Positions 40,027 to 50,912 of a stretch of DNA of 64,000 nt are shown in pieces. Position 1 is the stretch's first letter, and each line of letters starts with the position of its first letter. Source of the stretch: Pasteurellaceae bacterium (GTDB taxonomy: Bacteria; Pseudomonadota; Gammaproteobacteria; Enterobacterales; Pasteurellaceae); assembly GCA_900756155.1 (NCBI GenBank), contig CAAEJV010000033.1, forward strand, positions 1 to 64,000, given 5' to 3'. The translations under genes were made by a program, and so were the position numbers. The notes under the pieces are model-generated. The model was not told the origin of the DNA. It did not search any database and was given only the letters and a program-made list of their open reading frames with translations.

Positions 40027-41763
40027 ATGAAAAAAATTTCGTTAAAAATAACCGCACTTTTGCTTGGATGGATGAGTTTTTCAGCCCTTGCAGAACAAAC
40101 CGTAGATATTGAGATCCGCGGTATTAAGGGTGAACGCGCCATTCGCAATACTGACATGAATGTCAATCTCATTGATAAAGGTGAAATGGACGGCTCAGAT
40201 CGTTATAAACAATTAGTTTCAGATGCTGTCGATAAAGGCCTTCGAGTCTTCGGTTATTATGGTTCTTCCGTGACCTTTGAATTGAAAAAACGCAAAGGTC
40301 AACGAGATTTACTTATTGCGAATGTCACCCCGGGTGAGCCAAGTAAAATTGCGGGAACAGACGTTGAAATTACAGGCGAAGCCGCAGAAGACGAAAACTT
40401 CACGGCACTCCGTAAAAATCTACCTAAAAAAGGCGAATTAGTTGAGCATCAAAAATACGATGACTATAAAAGCAGCATTTCAAACCTTGCTCTAGCTCGT
40501 GGTTATCTTGACGGGAAATTCCAAATTTCTCGTTTAGAAATCAGCCCAGAAACGCATGAAGCATGGTGGCGCATGCTGTTTGATAGTGGTGTGCGTTATC
40601 ATTATGGCAACATCACCTTCGACCATTCCCAAATTCGCGAAGACTATCTGCAAAATATGCTCAACATTAAATCGGGCGAGCCTTATTTAGTCAGTGATTT
40701 ATCTGAATTAACCAATAATTTTTCTTCCACCAACTGGTTTAGTTCCGTACTCTTACAACCTCACGTTCGCGAAGAAGATAAATTAGTGGATATCGAACTG
40801 TTACTTTATCCACGTAAGAAAAACTCAATGGAGCTTGGGGTCGGTTTTGCAACCGATACGGGCCCTCATGTCCAAATTGGTTGGATAAAACCTTGGATCA
40901 ATAGCCGAGGCCATAGTTTCCGTACAAATCTTTACGTCTCTGCGCCAAAACAAAACTTTGAAGCCACCTATAAAATGCCATTGTTGAAAAATCCATTAAA
41001 TTATTATTATGAATTTTCAACAGGTTATGAAAAAGAAAATAAAAACGATACGGATACCAAAGCCCTCACTTTCGCTGCATTACGCTATTGGAATAATAGC
41101 GAGGGTTGGCAATATTTTGCAGGTCTCCGTGTCCGTTATGACAGCTACACACAAGCTGATTTCACCGATAAAACCTTCCTAGTTTATCCAACTGGGGGCT
41201 TTAGCCGTACCCGTTTAAGAGGTGGTCAATTCCCAACATGGGGAGATACCCAAAAAATCACGGTTGATTTAGGGAATAAGCTTTGGATGTCCGATGCTAA
41301 TTTCTTTAAAGTTCAAGCTTCTACTGCCTGGATTCGTACGTACGCAGAAAATCACCGTTTTATTACCCGTGCAGAAATTGGTTATTTAAATACCGCGGAT
41401 ATTCGTAAAATTCCACCTGCATTACGTTTCTTTGCGGGGGGCGATCGCAGCGTGCGAGGTTATGGCTATAAGAAAATTTCACCGAAAAATAAAGAAGGGA
41501 AATTAGTCGGTGGCTCTCGCTTAGTAACAGGTAGCCTTGAATATCAATATCAAGTTTACCCAAATTGGTGGGGAGCGGTGTTTGCGGATACAGGCTTAGC
41601 CGCAGATGCTTACAAAGCAAATGAGTTACGCTACGGCGCAGGTTTCGGTGTACGTTGGGCATCGCCAGTTGGCGCCATCAAATTTGATATTGCAACGCCA
41701 ATTCGAGATAAAGATAACAGCAAAAACATTCAATTTTACATTGGCTTAGGTGCTGAAATTTAG
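40027..41763 (+). CDS. tamA: Translocation and assembly module subunit TamA
   Basis: TamA is an Omp85-family outer-membrane barrel that with TamB helps insert outer-membrane proteins and move phospholipid between membranes. The 578-aa precursor begins with a signal peptide ending ALAEQ (about residue 22), then POTRA domains and a C-terminal barrel ending in the aromatic-rich [11 protein letters not shown]. The Omp85 (V/I)RGY loop is visible as SVRGYGYK. E. coli TamA is 577 aa. tamB starts 3 nt after its stop. Confidence 0.95.
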   Translation: MKKISLKITALLLGWMSFSALAEQTVDIEIRGIKGERAIRNTDMNVNLIDKGEMDGSDRYKQLVSDAVDKGLRVFGYYGSSVTFELKKRKGQRDLLIANVTPGEPSKIAGTDVEITGEAAEDENFTALRKNLPKKGELVEHQKYDDYKSSISNLALARGYLDGKFQISRLEISPETHEAWWRMLFDSGVRYHYGNITFDHSQIREDYLQNMLNIKSGEPYLVSDLSELTNNFSSTNWFSSVLLQPHVREEDKLVDIELLLYPRKKNSMELGVGFATDTGPHVQIGWIKPWINSRGHSFRTNLYVSAPKQNFEATYKMPLLKNPLNYYYEFSTGYEKENKNDTDTKALTFAALRYWNNSEGWQYFAGLRVRYDSYTQADFTDKTFLVYPTGGFSRTRLRGGQFPTWGDTQKITVDLGNKLWMSDANFFKVQASTAWIRTYAENHRFITRAEIGYLNTADIRKIPPALRFFAGGDRSVRGYGYKKISPKNKEGKLVGGSRLVTGSLEYQYQVYPNWWGAVFADTGLAADAYKANELRYGAGFGVRWASPVGAIKFDIATPIRDKDNSKNIQFYIGLGAEI

Positions 41764-41766
41764 GGT

Positions 41767-44700
41767 ATGACTATGTCTGAACAAGAAAAACAACCAGATA
41801 ACCAAACCACACAACCCGTTAAAAAGAAAAAGACCTGCCGTAAAATTTTATGTGTCGGAAGTGCGGTCATCTTTGTCCCTGTTTTAGGCTTAGTCACAGC
41901 ACTTTCTTTTGATAGTGGACAACGTGCACTTATTCAACTTGCGGATAAAATGCTCGATAGCTTATCTATTGAACAAGTCAGCGGTGGCTTACAAGATGGT
42001 TTGATCTTGGAAAATTTACGTTTTCAAACCACCGGCGTCGATGTAGCCCTTCCTAAAACGCGCTTACAACTGAATTTAGCTCGTTTACTTTCGGGTGATA
42101 TTATTGTTAATGATCTCAGCTTAACGCAGCCGAAAATTGCCATTGATACCAGTGTCATGCCACCTTCTGAGGAGAAACAAACGGAAAGTGGTCCAATGGA
42201 AAAAATCCATTTACCGGTTTCTGTGCAAGTGAAAAATGTCGCGATCACTGACTTTGATATGAAACTCGATCAAAGCAATATTACGTTTTCGTCATTTCAA
42301 AGTGCGGTCAGTTTAAACAACGAATCTGGCCTTACCCTTGAGCCCACCACGCTTTCAGACGTGCTTTTCTCAACGGTCTCCCAAACGCAACCGAATACAC
42401 CTCAACCTGAGAAAAAAGAACCCGCTAAACCCGTTGATTGGGCGCAAATTGAGCAAACACTCACACCGGCTTTTTTAGGTAATTTAAATGCGGTGAACTT
42501 GCCTTTTGATATGCACATTCCAAGTTTTTTGGGTACAAACTGGCAATATCAATCGCTCAATGAAAAAGGCGAAGAAATCCAAAAAATCACTGTGCCTAAA
42601 GTGGAATTGCAAGCAGATGCCACCGATCATTTAGTGAAATTACAAAAACTCGACATTGACAGCTCTCTTGGTACACTTTCTAGCCAAGGACAACTCCAGC
42701 TCAATGACGATTTTCCGGTTGATCTCACATTAAAATCGAATCTTCAAGCCTTTAAATCAAAAGACAAAACCATTCTTCCTGCCAGCAAAGTTGATCTCAA
42801 TGTATCGGGCTCCTTGAAAAAAACGACCGCATTTTCGTTAACCACACAGGGGGTGCTTGATGCCACCTTAACAGGTGATGTGAAACTGGCTGAAGATAAA
42901 ACGCCATTAAATCTGCAATTAAAAGCGAAAAAAGGTCAATATGCTTTTGCAGACAGCCTAGCGCCGCTCAAAATTAACGATGTCGATATCAAACTCACGG
43001 GCGATTTATTGAATTATCACGCAGAAGTTGTTGGTGGCGTGGAGGGGATGGATCATATCCCTCATACTCACGTTGATTTAAATGCAGACGGTAAACTCTA
43101 CGAAGTCACCATCAACGAATTAAAACTTGCTGCCCTAGATGGTACGGCACGTTTAACGGGTTCCTCAAACTGGAAAAATGGCGCGCAATGGGATGTGACG
43201 GCTGATTTAAACAAAATGAACATTCGTCCTTATGTGCCTGCCATGCCAGCCGTATTATCGGGTAAAGTGAGCTCACAAGGTTCCGCTGATTCCAATCATT
43301 GGAAAGTAGATGTGCCTACCGTGGATTTAACCGGTAGTCTTTCCTCTCGCCCATTAAGCTTAAAAGGTAGTGTCTTTTTAAGTAATGAAACTTTATTAAA
43401 CATTCCTGATTTATTGCTGAACTATGGCGATAACCGCATTGCGGCAAAAGGTATATTAGGTGATAAATCAAACCTAGATTTAGATATCAACGCACCAAGC
43501 TTACGTGGCCTGTGGCAAGATTTATCGGGCTCCGTCGTTGGTAAAGCACAGATTTTAGGTAAGCTTACTGCGCCAACCATTAATACTGATTTAACGGCAC
43601 AAGGTTTGCACTTCCAAGGGTTAGACTTATCCAAAGCCTTAATTAAAGGTAATGTTGTGAGTGAACCACAAGTGAAAGGTGAACTTAACGTCAAAGCGGA
43701 AAACTTCCGTTATGGTGACAGCATCAAATTACATAATATTGATTTGAATGCATCAGGTGATGAAAAACATCATACGCTCACCTTAAAATCAAAAGGTGAA
43801 CCTGTTGCTGCTGATTTACAAATCACCGGTAATTTTGACCGCACTTCTCAGCAGTGGAAAGGCAATTTAAGCCAAGTTAGCCTTAACTCACCTATCGGCG
43901 ATTTTAAAGTGAATCAAACTATTCCGGTGACTTATGACAATAAAAAAATCCAAGCCACCATTGGTTCACACTGCTGGATTAACCAAGATTTAGATTTATG
44001 TTTCCTACAACAATTTACTGCAGGGAAAAACGGCGAAGTCCCTTTTGAGCTTAAACACATTAATTTAGATTTAGTGAATAGATTGATGGGACAAGACACG
44101 CTCAAAGGCCAATTACAAAGCCGAGGTAAAGTGGCATGGTTCACGGATAAACCGTTACAACTAAATGTGGCAGTGGAAGGCAATAACATTGGTGTGGCAC
44201 AAAAATTAGACTACCGCACCTTTAAGTTGGATATTCCTAAATTAAGTGTGAATGCCGATATTCAAAATAACAATTTGACCTTGAAATCAGACATTAACGT
44301 TCAGAATCAAGGTCGAATCGGCACAGACTTAAAAATTAATGATTTAAGTAAAGGTCGTCAATTAGGCGGTACCTTTACCATTGAAGGTTTACGCTTGTCC
44401 TTAGCCAATCAACTTTTCTCCAGCGGTGAAAGTATAGATGGTGAAGTGGTCTCACGCTTAAGTTTCGGCGGTAATTTAGAAAAACCATTATTAAATGGCA
44501 ATTTCGATATTCGAAATGTGAAAACGAAACTGAAAAGCCTGCCTTTTGATGTGACTGATGGCCAAGTAGCAATTCGCTTCAATGGCACCTCTTCAACCTT
44601 AAATGGCCATGTTCAAACACCAGATAGCAAGCTAAATATTAACGGGCAAGCTAACTGGGCTCACATGGATAACTGGACGGCAGAAGTCAGAGCGCAAGCG

Positions 44701-45666
44701 GATAACTTCAAAGTTGATATTCCATCCATGGCGAAATTAAAAGTCAGCCCAAATGTGGTTATCAAAGCGTCACCAAAACTCTTAGATTTGAGTGGTAATG
44801 TGGATATCCCTTGGGCAAGAATTGCCATTGAAAGCTTACCGGACAATGCTGAACCAGTGAGTGAAGATGAAGTCATTTTAAATGGCCCTAGAAAAAGTAA
44901 AGAAGAGCTCATTAATCGCCAATTTGCTTCAGAAACTAAATCGGGCATGCAAATTCAATCTGATTTAAAAATTAAAATCGGCGACGATGTGCATTTAGAT
45001 GCCTATGGTTTAAAAACGAATTTGGATGGTTTACTTTCGGTGAAACAGGATAAAGGTAAGCTAGGATTATTTGGTCAAATTAACCTAAAAAATGGTCGTT
45101 ATGCCTCTTTTGGACAGGATTTATTAATTCGTAAAGGACAAATCAGCTTCTCTGGTTTACCTTCACAGCCGATGTTGAATATTGAAGCGATTCGTAACCC
45201 TGAGGCTATGGAAGACAGTAAAGTGACCGCAGGGGTAAAAGTGATTGGTATGGCATCTAGCCCACAAGTCACGATTTTCTCTGATCCAGCCAAATCTCAA
45301 GACCAGGCACTTTCTTATTTATTAACCGGTCGCTCATTAGAAAACAGTGGTGAAGCAGGTTCTAGTGGTTCTGTAGGTGCGGCATTACTCGGCTTAGGTT
45401 TGGCGAAAAGTGGTAAAGTAGTCGGCGGTATTGGTGAAGCCTTTGGTATTCAAGACTTAAACTTAGGCACTGCCGGTGTTGGGGATAGCTCCAAAGTACA
45501 AGTTAGTGGTAATATTGGTAAACGCTTACAAGTGAAATATGGTGTAGGATTGTTTGATGGCTTAGCCGAAGTGACCTTGCGTTACCGCTTAATGCCACAA
45601 CTTTATTTCCAATCAGTAACCAGCACAAACCAAGTTTTTGATTTATTGTATCAATTTGAATTTTAG
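41767..45666 (+). CDS. tamB: Translocation and assembly module subunit TamB
   Basis: TamB is a very long inner-membrane-anchored beta-taco protein that spans the periplasm to TamA and can conduct lipids. The 1299-aa protein has one N-terminal helix (about residues 29-47), then hundreds of repetitive beta strands, and the C-terminal DUF490/TamB domain (LSYLLTGRSLENSG, GIGEAFGIQDLNLGTAG, ending LLYQFEF). E. coli TamB is 1259 aa. A second ATG two codons in is an equally good start. It contains three perfect uptake signals. Confidence 0.95.
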   Translation: MTMSEQEKQPDNQTTQPVKKKKTCRKILCVGSAVIFVPVLGLVTALSFDSGQRALIQLADKMLDSLSIEQVSGGLQDGLILENLRFQTTGVDVALPKTRLQLNLARLLSGDIIVNDLSLTQPKIAIDTSVMPPSEEKQTESGPMEKIHLPVSVQVKNVAITDFDMKLDQSNITFSSFQSAVSLNNESGLTLEPTTLSDVLFSTVSQTQPNTPQPEKKEPAKPVDWAQIEQTLTPAFLGNLNAVNLPFDMHIPSFLGTNWQYQSLNEKGEEIQKITVPKVELQADATDHLVKLQKLDIDSSLGTLSSQGQLQLNDDFPVDLTLKSNLQAFKSKDKTILPASKVDLNVSGSLKKTTAFSLTTQGVLDATLTGDVKLAEDKTPLNLQLKAKKGQYAFADSLAPLKINDVDIKLTGDLLNYHAEVVGGVEGMDHIPHTHVDLNADGKLYEVTINELKLAALDGTARLTGSSNWKNGAQWDVTADLNKMNIRPYVPAMPAVLSGKVSSQGSADSNHWKVDVPTVDLTGSLSSRPLSLKGSVFLSNETLLNIPDLLLNYGDNRIAAKGILGDKSNLDLDINAPSLRGLWQDLSGSVVGKAQILGKLTAPTINTDLTAQGLHFQGLDLSKALIKGNVVSEPQVKGELNVKAENFRYGDSIKLHNIDLNASGDEKHHTLTLKSKGEPVAADLQITGNFDRTSQQWKGNLSQVSLNSPIGDFKVNQTIPVTYDNKKIQATIGSHCWINQDLDLCFLQQFTAGKNGEVPFELKHINLDLVNRLMGQDTLKGQLQSRGKVAWFTDKPLQLNVAVEGNNIGVAQKLDYRTFKLDIPKLSVNADIQNNNLTLKSDINVQNQGRIGTDLKINDLSKGRQLGGTFTIEGLRLSLANQLFSSGESIDGEVVSRLSFGGNLEKPLLNGNFDIRNVKTKLKSLPFDVTDGQVAIRFNGTSSTLNGHVQTPDSKLNINGQANWAHMDNWTAEVRAQADNFKVDIPSMAKLKVSPNVVIKASPKLLDLSGNVDIPWARIAIESLPDNAEPVSEDEVILNGPRKSKEELINRQFASETKSGMQIQSDLKIKIGDDVHLDAYGLKTNLDGLLSVKQDKGKLGLFGQINLKNGRYASFGQDLLIRKGQISFSGLPSQPMLNIEAIRNPEAMEDSKVTAGVKVIGMASSPQVTIFSDPAKSQDQALSYLLTGRSLENSGEAGSSGSVGAALLGLGLAKSGKVVGGIGEAFGIQDLNLGTAGVGDSSKVQVSGNIGKRLQVKYGVGLFDGLAEVTLRYRLMPQLYFQSVTSTNQVFDLLYQFEF

Positions 45667-45674
45667 GAAAGGAC

Positions 45675-47219
45675 ATGCATAACGACAAGCAACTGGCTCA
45701 ACTCGTAGAACCTCATCACCGAGGTGAGGCCAGGGAGATTGCCGCCATTGATTTAGGCTCAAACAGCTTCCACATGATTGTGGCGCGGATTATCAATGGC
45801 TCGATTCAGGTGCTGTCTCGTTTAAAACAAAAAGTGAGGCTCGCTGACGGCTTAGATGAGCACAATGTATTAAGCCAAGAAGCCATTGAGCGTGGTGTAA
45901 ATTGCCTTGCACTTTTTGCTGAACGCTTACAAGGTTTTGCCCCAGAAGATGTGAATGTGGTGGGGACTTATACCCTACGAAGAGCGGTCAATAATGACGA
46001 ATTTTTACGTCAGGCTGCCACTGTCTTTCCTTATCCCATTAATATCATTAGCGGTCAAACGGAAGCCAAAACCATTTATGCAGGCGTTTGCCACACTCAA
46101 CCCGAAAGCGGACGTAAACTGGTCATCGATATTGGTGGTGGTTCAACCGAAATGATCATTGGTGATGATTTCACCCCCTTAGTGGCGGAAAGTCGTCACA
46201 TGGGCTGTGTGAGCTTTGCCAAAAAATTCTTCCCGAATGGCGAAATTTCGAAAGAAAACTTCGAGCGAGCTCGCCAAAGTGCGGTCAATAAAATTGAAGA
46301 TTTAAGCTGGGAATATCGAAAACTCGGCTGGCAATCGGTGCTAGGTTCATCGGGCACCATCAAAACTGTCTATCAAGTGATTACCGCAACTCTTGATTCG
46401 AACGGCATCATCACGGCTGAACGCTTACAAAATTTAATCGAGCGAACCTTACAAGCCTCCCATTTTGAAGAGCTCAATATTGCGGGATTAAACCCTGATC
46501 GCGTGGATGTATTTGTACCCGGGTTAGCGATTTTAAGCGCTGTTTTTGACGTTTTTGGCTTAGAAAATATGCGCTATTCTGACGGTGCTTTGCGTGAAGG
46601 GGTGATTTACAGCCTGGAACAAAACTTCCAGGTTTCAGACATCCGTACACGTACCGCATTAGGACTTGCCGAACAATTTAACTTAGATTTAGAGCAAGCT
46701 GATCGCGTGGCCAATAGTGCAAAAACCTTAATTGACCAATACACCCATTGGCAAAAACCGCATCTTGCTGATGAAATGAAAAATCTGTTGATTTGGGCGG
46801 CACGCTTATTAGAAGTCGGTATTGTCATTAATCATCGCAATTTACAAAAACATTCCGCTTATATTCTGCAGAATATGGAATTACCGGGCTTTGATCGTGA
46901 ACAACAACGCTTATTGGTAAATTTAGTTCGTTATCACACGGGTGCATTTAAAAATAATGATTTACCGATTTTTGCTCGTTATGCTGATGAAGATGTCCTT
47001 GTTTTACTGCTTCTTTTACGCATTTCGGTAATTTTAAATAAATCTCGTCAAGCGACAGACAGCACCGACAAAATTAATCTAAGAATTGACCGCTCTTTGC
47101 AGACTTGGGAACTGACTTTTGAGAAACATTACTTGGATAATAATCCGTTAGTATGGAATGATTTGCGCTTAGAAAGCAATTTACTCAAAGATTTAGAACT
47201 CAGTTTGATTTTTAACTGA
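45675..47219 (+). CDS. gppA: Exopolyphosphatase / pppGpp phosphohydrolase (Ppx/GppA family)
   Basis: Ppx/GppA enzymes hydrolyse polyphosphate or convert pppGpp to ppGpp. The 514-aa protein has the actin-like ATPase fold: AAIDLGSNSFHMIVARI near residue 24 and VIDIGGGSTEMIIG near residue 148, followed by the all-helical HD-like domain with LLVNLVRYHTGAF and the DGALREGVIYSL segment. Length fits both GppA (494) and Ppx (513), so the symbol is not certain. It is 8 bp behind tamB and probably co-transcribed. Confidence 0.9.
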   Translation: MHNDKQLAQLVEPHHRGEAREIAAIDLGSNSFHMIVARIINGSIQVLSRLKQKVRLADGLDEHNVLSQEAIERGVNCLALFAERLQGFAPEDVNVVGTYTLRRAVNNDEFLRQAATVFPYPINIISGQTEAKTIYAGVCHTQPESGRKLVIDIGGGSTEMIIGDDFTPLVAESRHMGCVSFAKKFFPNGEISKENFERARQSAVNKIEDLSWEYRKLGWQSVLGSSGTIKTVYQVITATLDSNGIITAERLQNLIERTLQASHFEELNIAGLNPDRVDVFVPGLAILSAVFDVFGLENMRYSDGALREGVIYSLEQNFQVSDIRTRTALGLAEQFNLDLEQADRVANSAKTLIDQYTHWQKPHLADEMKNLLIWAARLLEVGIVINHRNLQKHSAYILQNMELPGFDREQQRLLVNLVRYHTGAFKNNDLPIFARYADEDVLVLLLLLRISVILNKSRQATDSTDKINLRIDRSLQTWELTFEKHYLDNNPLVWNDLRLESNLLKDLELSLIFN

Positions 47220-47241
47220 TAAAATAGGGGCTTTCGTGCCC

Positions 47242-47607
47242 TTATTTTTTATCTTGCTCCAACAGCAAGCTATAAATATTGGCGAGATAATAGCTCTGCT
47301 CGGCTTCTGGAATGTCTTGCGGAATAAAAGAAAGCAAATCGTGGTGAATTTCCAAAACATCAGGGAAGATGACCGCACTTTGCATTTCATCATAAAAAGG
47401 CTGATGAAGCGGAGAAACGCAACCGCCTCGTTTTAAGCGAGCAAGGCTGTTGGCAATATGCAATAAGAGTGTGATGACGGTCGGAATAGACACATCTATG
47501 CGCCAATGATGCTCTAGGCGACTTTGCAAGGTCAGAATAATATCAATAACGTCCTGATCAATCTGACCGCGAATTTTCCAACGGGTTAATTGTTTGAGTA
47601 ACGACAT
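47242..47607 (-). CDS. Small PRD-domain protein
   Basis: This 121-aa protein is a stand-alone PTS regulation domain (PRD): ITLLLHIANSLARLKRGG carries the conserved His of the motif, with PLHQPFYDEM and a YYLANIYSLL end. PRDs usually sit in antiterminators such as BglG or activators and are phosphorylated by HPr or EIIB; this one has no RNA- or DNA-binding domain. No PTS genes are nearby. It may act by protein contact. The gene converges on gppA. Confidence 0.72.
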   Translation of the reverse strand: MSLLKQLTRWKIRGQIDQDVIDIILTLQSRLEHHWRIDVSIPTVITLLLHIANSLARLKRGGCVSPLHQPFYDEMQSAVIFPDVLEIHHDLLSFIPQDIPEAEQSYYLANIYSLLLEQDKK

Positions 47608-47718
47608 AACATTCCTTTTTGAGATAGGATAACTTTACCGCTATTTCATAAAATTACCAGTGCACAGATCACAAAATTGAAACAAAGTGAAAAAATTTAC
47701 TAACTAGGAAAGCAATAA

Positions 47719-48318
47719 ATGATAGATAACAGACTTTTTGAAAAATATGATGGCCTGATTTTTGATATGGATGGCACCTTAATCGATACCATGCCAGTAC
47801 ACGCCCGCGCGTGGAACATGGTGGGGGAACAATTTGGTTATCGTTTTAACAGCCAAATTATGTATGATTTAGGTGGTGCAACCGTGAGCACTATCGCCTC
47901 TGCCATTATGCAAGATGCTGGTATGCCACAAGAACGTTTAAATGAAGTCATACAAGCAAAACGCAAACTTTCCTATGAATTGATTCCAACAGAATCAAAA
48001 TTACTCCCGACCTTTGAAGTAGTGCGTCATTACTATCAACAAAAGCCAATTGCGCTCGGGTCAGGTTCAAACCGCCAAATCATTGATATGTTGATGCAAA
48101 AATTAGACATCAAACATTACTTTAATGCCATTGTCAGCGCTGATGATGTGAAAGAACACAAACCGCATCCAGAAACCTTTTTACGCTGCGCAGAACTGGC
48201 AAAAGCTGAACCGTCACGCTGCATCGTCTTTGAAGATGCCGATCTCGGCGTAAAAGCGGGATTAAGTGCAGGGATGGATGTGTTTGATGTCAGAACGCGT
48301 GAGATTATTAGAGCCTAA
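47719..48318 (+). CDS. yqaB: HAD-family sugar phosphatase YqaB (fructose-1-phosphatase-like)
   Basis: This 199-aa HAD phosphatase has the nucleophile Asp in LIFDMDGTLIDTMPVH, the conserved GSGSNRQII Ser/Thr motif and the metal-binding VFEDADLGV. Close relatives dephosphorylate fructose-1-phosphate and other sugar phosphates; the exact substrate is not readable. It overlaps the next gene by one base (TAATG), and both are adjacent in E. coli too (yqaA-yqaB). Confidence 0.9.
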   Translation: MIDNRLFEKYDGLIFDMDGTLIDTMPVHARAWNMVGEQFGYRFNSQIMYDLGGATVSTIASAIMQDAGMPQERLNEVIQAKRKLSYELIPTESKLLPTFEVVRHYYQQKPIALGSGSNRQIIDMLMQKLDIKHYFNAIVSADDVKEHKPHPETFLRCAELAKAEPSRCIVFEDADLGVKAGLSAGMDVFDVRTREIIRA

Positions 48319-48797
48319 TGTGGGACATTTTCTCTTTCAGCTTTTTGGCTGATTTTTGGCAAACCCATGGCTTGTGGTTGATGTTTTTCAGCGCTTTCTT
48401 AAGTGCCACCATCTTGCCGGGTAATTCAGAAATTGTGTTTGTCTCCCTTGCTGTGCCAAAAGTATTGGTCGGTTCATTATTAAGTGCGGATATTTTTTGG
48501 CTTGTTTTTCTGGCAACCGCAGGCAATACACTTGGCAGCCTCACCACTTATTGGATTGGTCGATGGTTTCCGAAAATTGACAGCAAAAATGACCGCACTT
48601 TATGGGTGATAAACAAAATACAACGCTATGGTGCCATCACTTTATTATTAAGCTGGTTGCCTATTATCGGGGATGTGTTTTGTGCGGTAGCCGGTTGGCT
48701 TCGATTGAATTGGCTAAGTTGTTTGATTTTTATGACGATTGGAAAAGGACTGCGTTATATTGCCCTGCTCTTTTTCAGTTTACCTTTCGTGTCATAG
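48318..48797 (+). CDS. yqaA: YqaA family inner-membrane protein (DedA/SNARE-associated)
   Basis: This 159-aa membrane protein is related to the DedA/YqaA family, with about four hydrophobic segments and the motif ATILPGNSEIVFVSLAV plus TAGNTLGSLTTYWIGRW. DedA-like proteins are implicated in membrane lipid and proton homeostasis, but this branch is uncharacterised. It is translationally coupled to yqaB. A USS is coded near residue 93. Confidence 0.85.
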   Translation: MWDIFSFSFLADFWQTHGLWLMFFSAFLSATILPGNSEIVFVSLAVPKVLVGSLLSADIFWLVFLATAGNTLGSLTTYWIGRWFPKIDSKNDRTLWVINKIQRYGAITLLLSWLPIIGDVFCAVAGWLRLNWLSCLIFMTIGKGLRYIALLFFSLPFVS

Positions 48798-48870
48798 CCA
48801 TGAATAGCCTTTGTGCATAACGTGGTTGTGGGCTAGAATAAAGACGAATTACTATTCAATAGATAAAAAA

Positions 48871-48894
48871 ACGCCCCTTATCGAGTAAGGGGCA
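48871..48894 (+). terminator. Hairpin between yqaA and luxS
   Basis: GCCCCTT (48873-48879) pairs with AAGGGGC (48886-48892) through a 6-nt loop. No T-run follows (AAATAACC), so this is a weak terminator candidate. The remainder of the 256-bp gap holds AT-rich leader sequence with no ORF seen. Confidence 0.45.
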
Positions 48895-49053
48895 AATAAC
48901 CTAAGGAACCAATTTTATTAAAACAACTGCAAGTTGCTTGTTCTATAAGACCGACGCTAAAAAGAAAAGTTCAAAGAAATTGTAAAAAAATGTAAAAAAA
49001 TTTACAAAAACTTGCAATTAATTTACAAATCACTGATTTTCAAGGAAATAAAT

Positions 49054-49557
49054 ATGCCATTACTCGACAGTTTTAAAGTGGATCACACCCGTATGAACGC
49101 ACCTGCCGTGCGCATTGCCAAAACGATGCGTACCCCAAAGGGCGATGACATCACCGTTTTTGATCTTCGTTTTTGCATTCCAAACAAAGAAATTCTCCCA
49201 CCAAAAGGGATTCACACCCTTGAGCATTTATTTGCGGGCTTCATGCGTGACCATTTAAACAATGACAATGTAGAAATCATCGATATTTCCCCAATGGGCT
49301 GTCGCACAGGTTTTTACATGTCATTAATCGGCACTCCAAACGAGCAACAAGTGGCTGATGCATGGTTAGCTTCCATGAAAGATATTTTAACCGTGCAAGA
49401 TCAAAACCAAATTCCTGAATTAAACGAATACCAATGCGGAACTTACACCGAGCATTCTTTAGAAGAAGCGCATGAAATTGCTAAAAATGTGATTGCTCGC
49501 GGTGTAGGGATTAATAAAAATGACGATTTAGCGCTTGATGAATCTTTCTTAAAATAA
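49054..49557 (+). CDS. luxS: S-ribosylhomocysteine lyase (AI-2 synthase)
   Basis: LuxS splits S-ribosylhomocysteine to homocysteine and DPD, the precursor of autoinducer-2, in the activated methyl cycle. I use the ATG at 49054 ([11 protein letters not shown], 167 aa, the Haemophilus length) because of its AAGGA ribosome site; the frame is open to 49012. The iron-binding HTLEHL motif (His54/His58 region) and catalytic GCRTGFY cysteine are present. purT follows after 9 bp. Confidence 0.97.
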   Translation: MPLLDSFKVDHTRMNAPAVRIAKTMRTPKGDDITVFDLRFCIPNKEILPPKGIHTLEHLFAGFMRDHLNNDNVEIIDISPMGCRTGFYMSLIGTPNEQQVADAWLASMKDILTVQDQNQIPELNEYQCGTYTEHSLEEAHEIAKNVIARGVGINKNDDLALDESFLK

Positions 49558-49566
49558 GGACACAAC

Positions 49567-50748
49567 ATGACAACCTTAGGTACAGCATTAACCCCGAATG
49601 CTATTAAAGTGATGATGCTTGGCTCTGGTGAACTGGGCAAAGAGGTGGTGATTGAATTACAACGTTTAGGCGTGGAAGTGATTGCCGTCGATCGTTATGA
49701 AAACGCCCCTGCACAACAAGTGGCACATCGTGCTTATACGATTTCCATGCTAGATGGTGCCGCACTTAAAGCCCTTGTGGAAAAAGAGCGCCCAGATTAC
49801 ATCGTGCCGGAAGTGGAAGCTATCGCGACTGATACGCTGATTGAATTAGAAAAAGCGGGTTTTAATGTTGTGCCTACCGCCAAAGCCACCAAGCTGACGA
49901 TGAATCGCGAAGGCATTCGTCGTTTGGCTGCCGAAGAGCTTGGCCTACCAACCTCACCTTATCAATTTGTCGATAACTTTGCTGACTTCCAAAGTGCGGT
50001 TGAAAAAATCGGTATTCCTTGCGTGGTGAAACCGATTATGTCCTCTTCTGGCCACGGTCAAAGTATTTTAAAATCCAAAGACGACTTACAAAAAGCTTGG
50101 GATTACGCTCAACAAGGTGGTCGTGCAGGCGCTGGACGCGTGATTGTAGAAGGGTTTGTTAAATTCGATTATGAAATCACCTTACTCACCGTTCGCCACA
50201 TTAATGGCACCAGCTTCTTAGCGCCAATCGGCCATCGTCAAGAAGATGGTGACTATCGTGAATCTTGGCAGCCACAAGCCATGTCTGATGCAGCGTTGAA
50301 AAAAGCCCAAGACGTGGCAGAGAAAATCACCACCGCATTAGGTGGTCGTGGCATTTTCGGGGTGGAAATGTTTGTATGTGGTGATGAGGTTATCTTCAAT
50401 GAAGTCTCCCCTCGCCCACATGATACTGGTATGGTAACACTGATTTCTCAAGAATTATCCGAATTCGCCTTACACGCCCGTGCAATTTTAGGCTTACCGA
50501 TTCCAGAAATCACCCTCATTAGCCCATCAGCTTCCAAAGCCATTGTGGTGGAAGGTCAATCAAAAAACGTACAATTTGGCAATATCACCGAAGTATTGGC
50601 TGAACCCCACACCAATATTCGCATTTTCGGCAAAGGCGAAGTCAATGGCCATCGCCGTTTAGGTGTCTTACTCGCTCGCGATATTTGCGTGGAAAAAGCA
50701 TTAGAAAAAGTAGAGCGCGCTTACGCGAAGTTGGATGTAAAGCTATAA
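49567..50748 (+). CDS. purT: Formate-dependent phosphoribosylglycinamide formyltransferase
   Basis: PurT makes formyl-GAR from GAR, formate and ATP in purine synthesis, bypassing the folate-dependent PurN. The 393-aa ATP-grasp protein shows [17 protein letters not shown], the ATP-grasp loop [12 protein letters not shown] and [18 protein letters not shown]. coli PurT is 392 aa. It follows luxS closely and probably shares its transcript. A USS lies in the coding sequence (49992). Confidence 0.97.
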   Translation: MTTLGTALTPNAIKVMMLGSGELGKEVVIELQRLGVEVIAVDRYENAPAQQVAHRAYTISMLDGAALKALVEKERPDYIVPEVEAIATDTLIELEKAGFNVVPTAKATKLTMNREGIRRLAAEELGLPTSPYQFVDNFADFQSAVEKIGIPCVVKPIMSSSGHGQSILKSKDDLQKAWDYAQQGGRAGAGRVIVEGFVKFDYEITLLTVRHINGTSFLAPIGHRQEDGDYRESWQPQAMSDAALKKAQDVAEKITTALGGRGIFGVEMFVCGDEVIFNEVSPRPHDTGMVTLISQELSEFALHARAILGLPIPEITLISPSASKAIVVEGQSKNVQFGNITEVLAEPHTNIRIFGKGEVNGHRRLGVLLARDICVEKALEKVERAYAKLDVKL

Positions 50749-50780
50749 GATTTGCTTAAAATAAGTAGCTCTGAAAATAC

Positions 50781-50840
50781 AAAAAGTGCGGTCAATTTTG
50801 AGAGGTTTAAAAACTCTTTGAAAATTGACCGCACTTTATA
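50781..50840. repeat. USS-hairpin repeat, class 1, copy 1
   Basis: AAAGTGCGGTCAATTTT (50783-50799) and its exact complement (50821-50837) form a 17-bp stem. The loop GAGAGGTTTAAAAACTCTTTG contains its own small palindrome. Both arms begin with a perfect uptake signal. It can end purT and the minus-strand genes at 50913-51561. Two further copies occur at 52557 and 56686. Confidence 0.88.
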
Positions 50841-50912
50841 GCTAGATATTCAAATATTTTATTCTATCCAAACCAAATATCCCTCAGGGTGACCAAAATA
50901 CGATTAGCTAAT

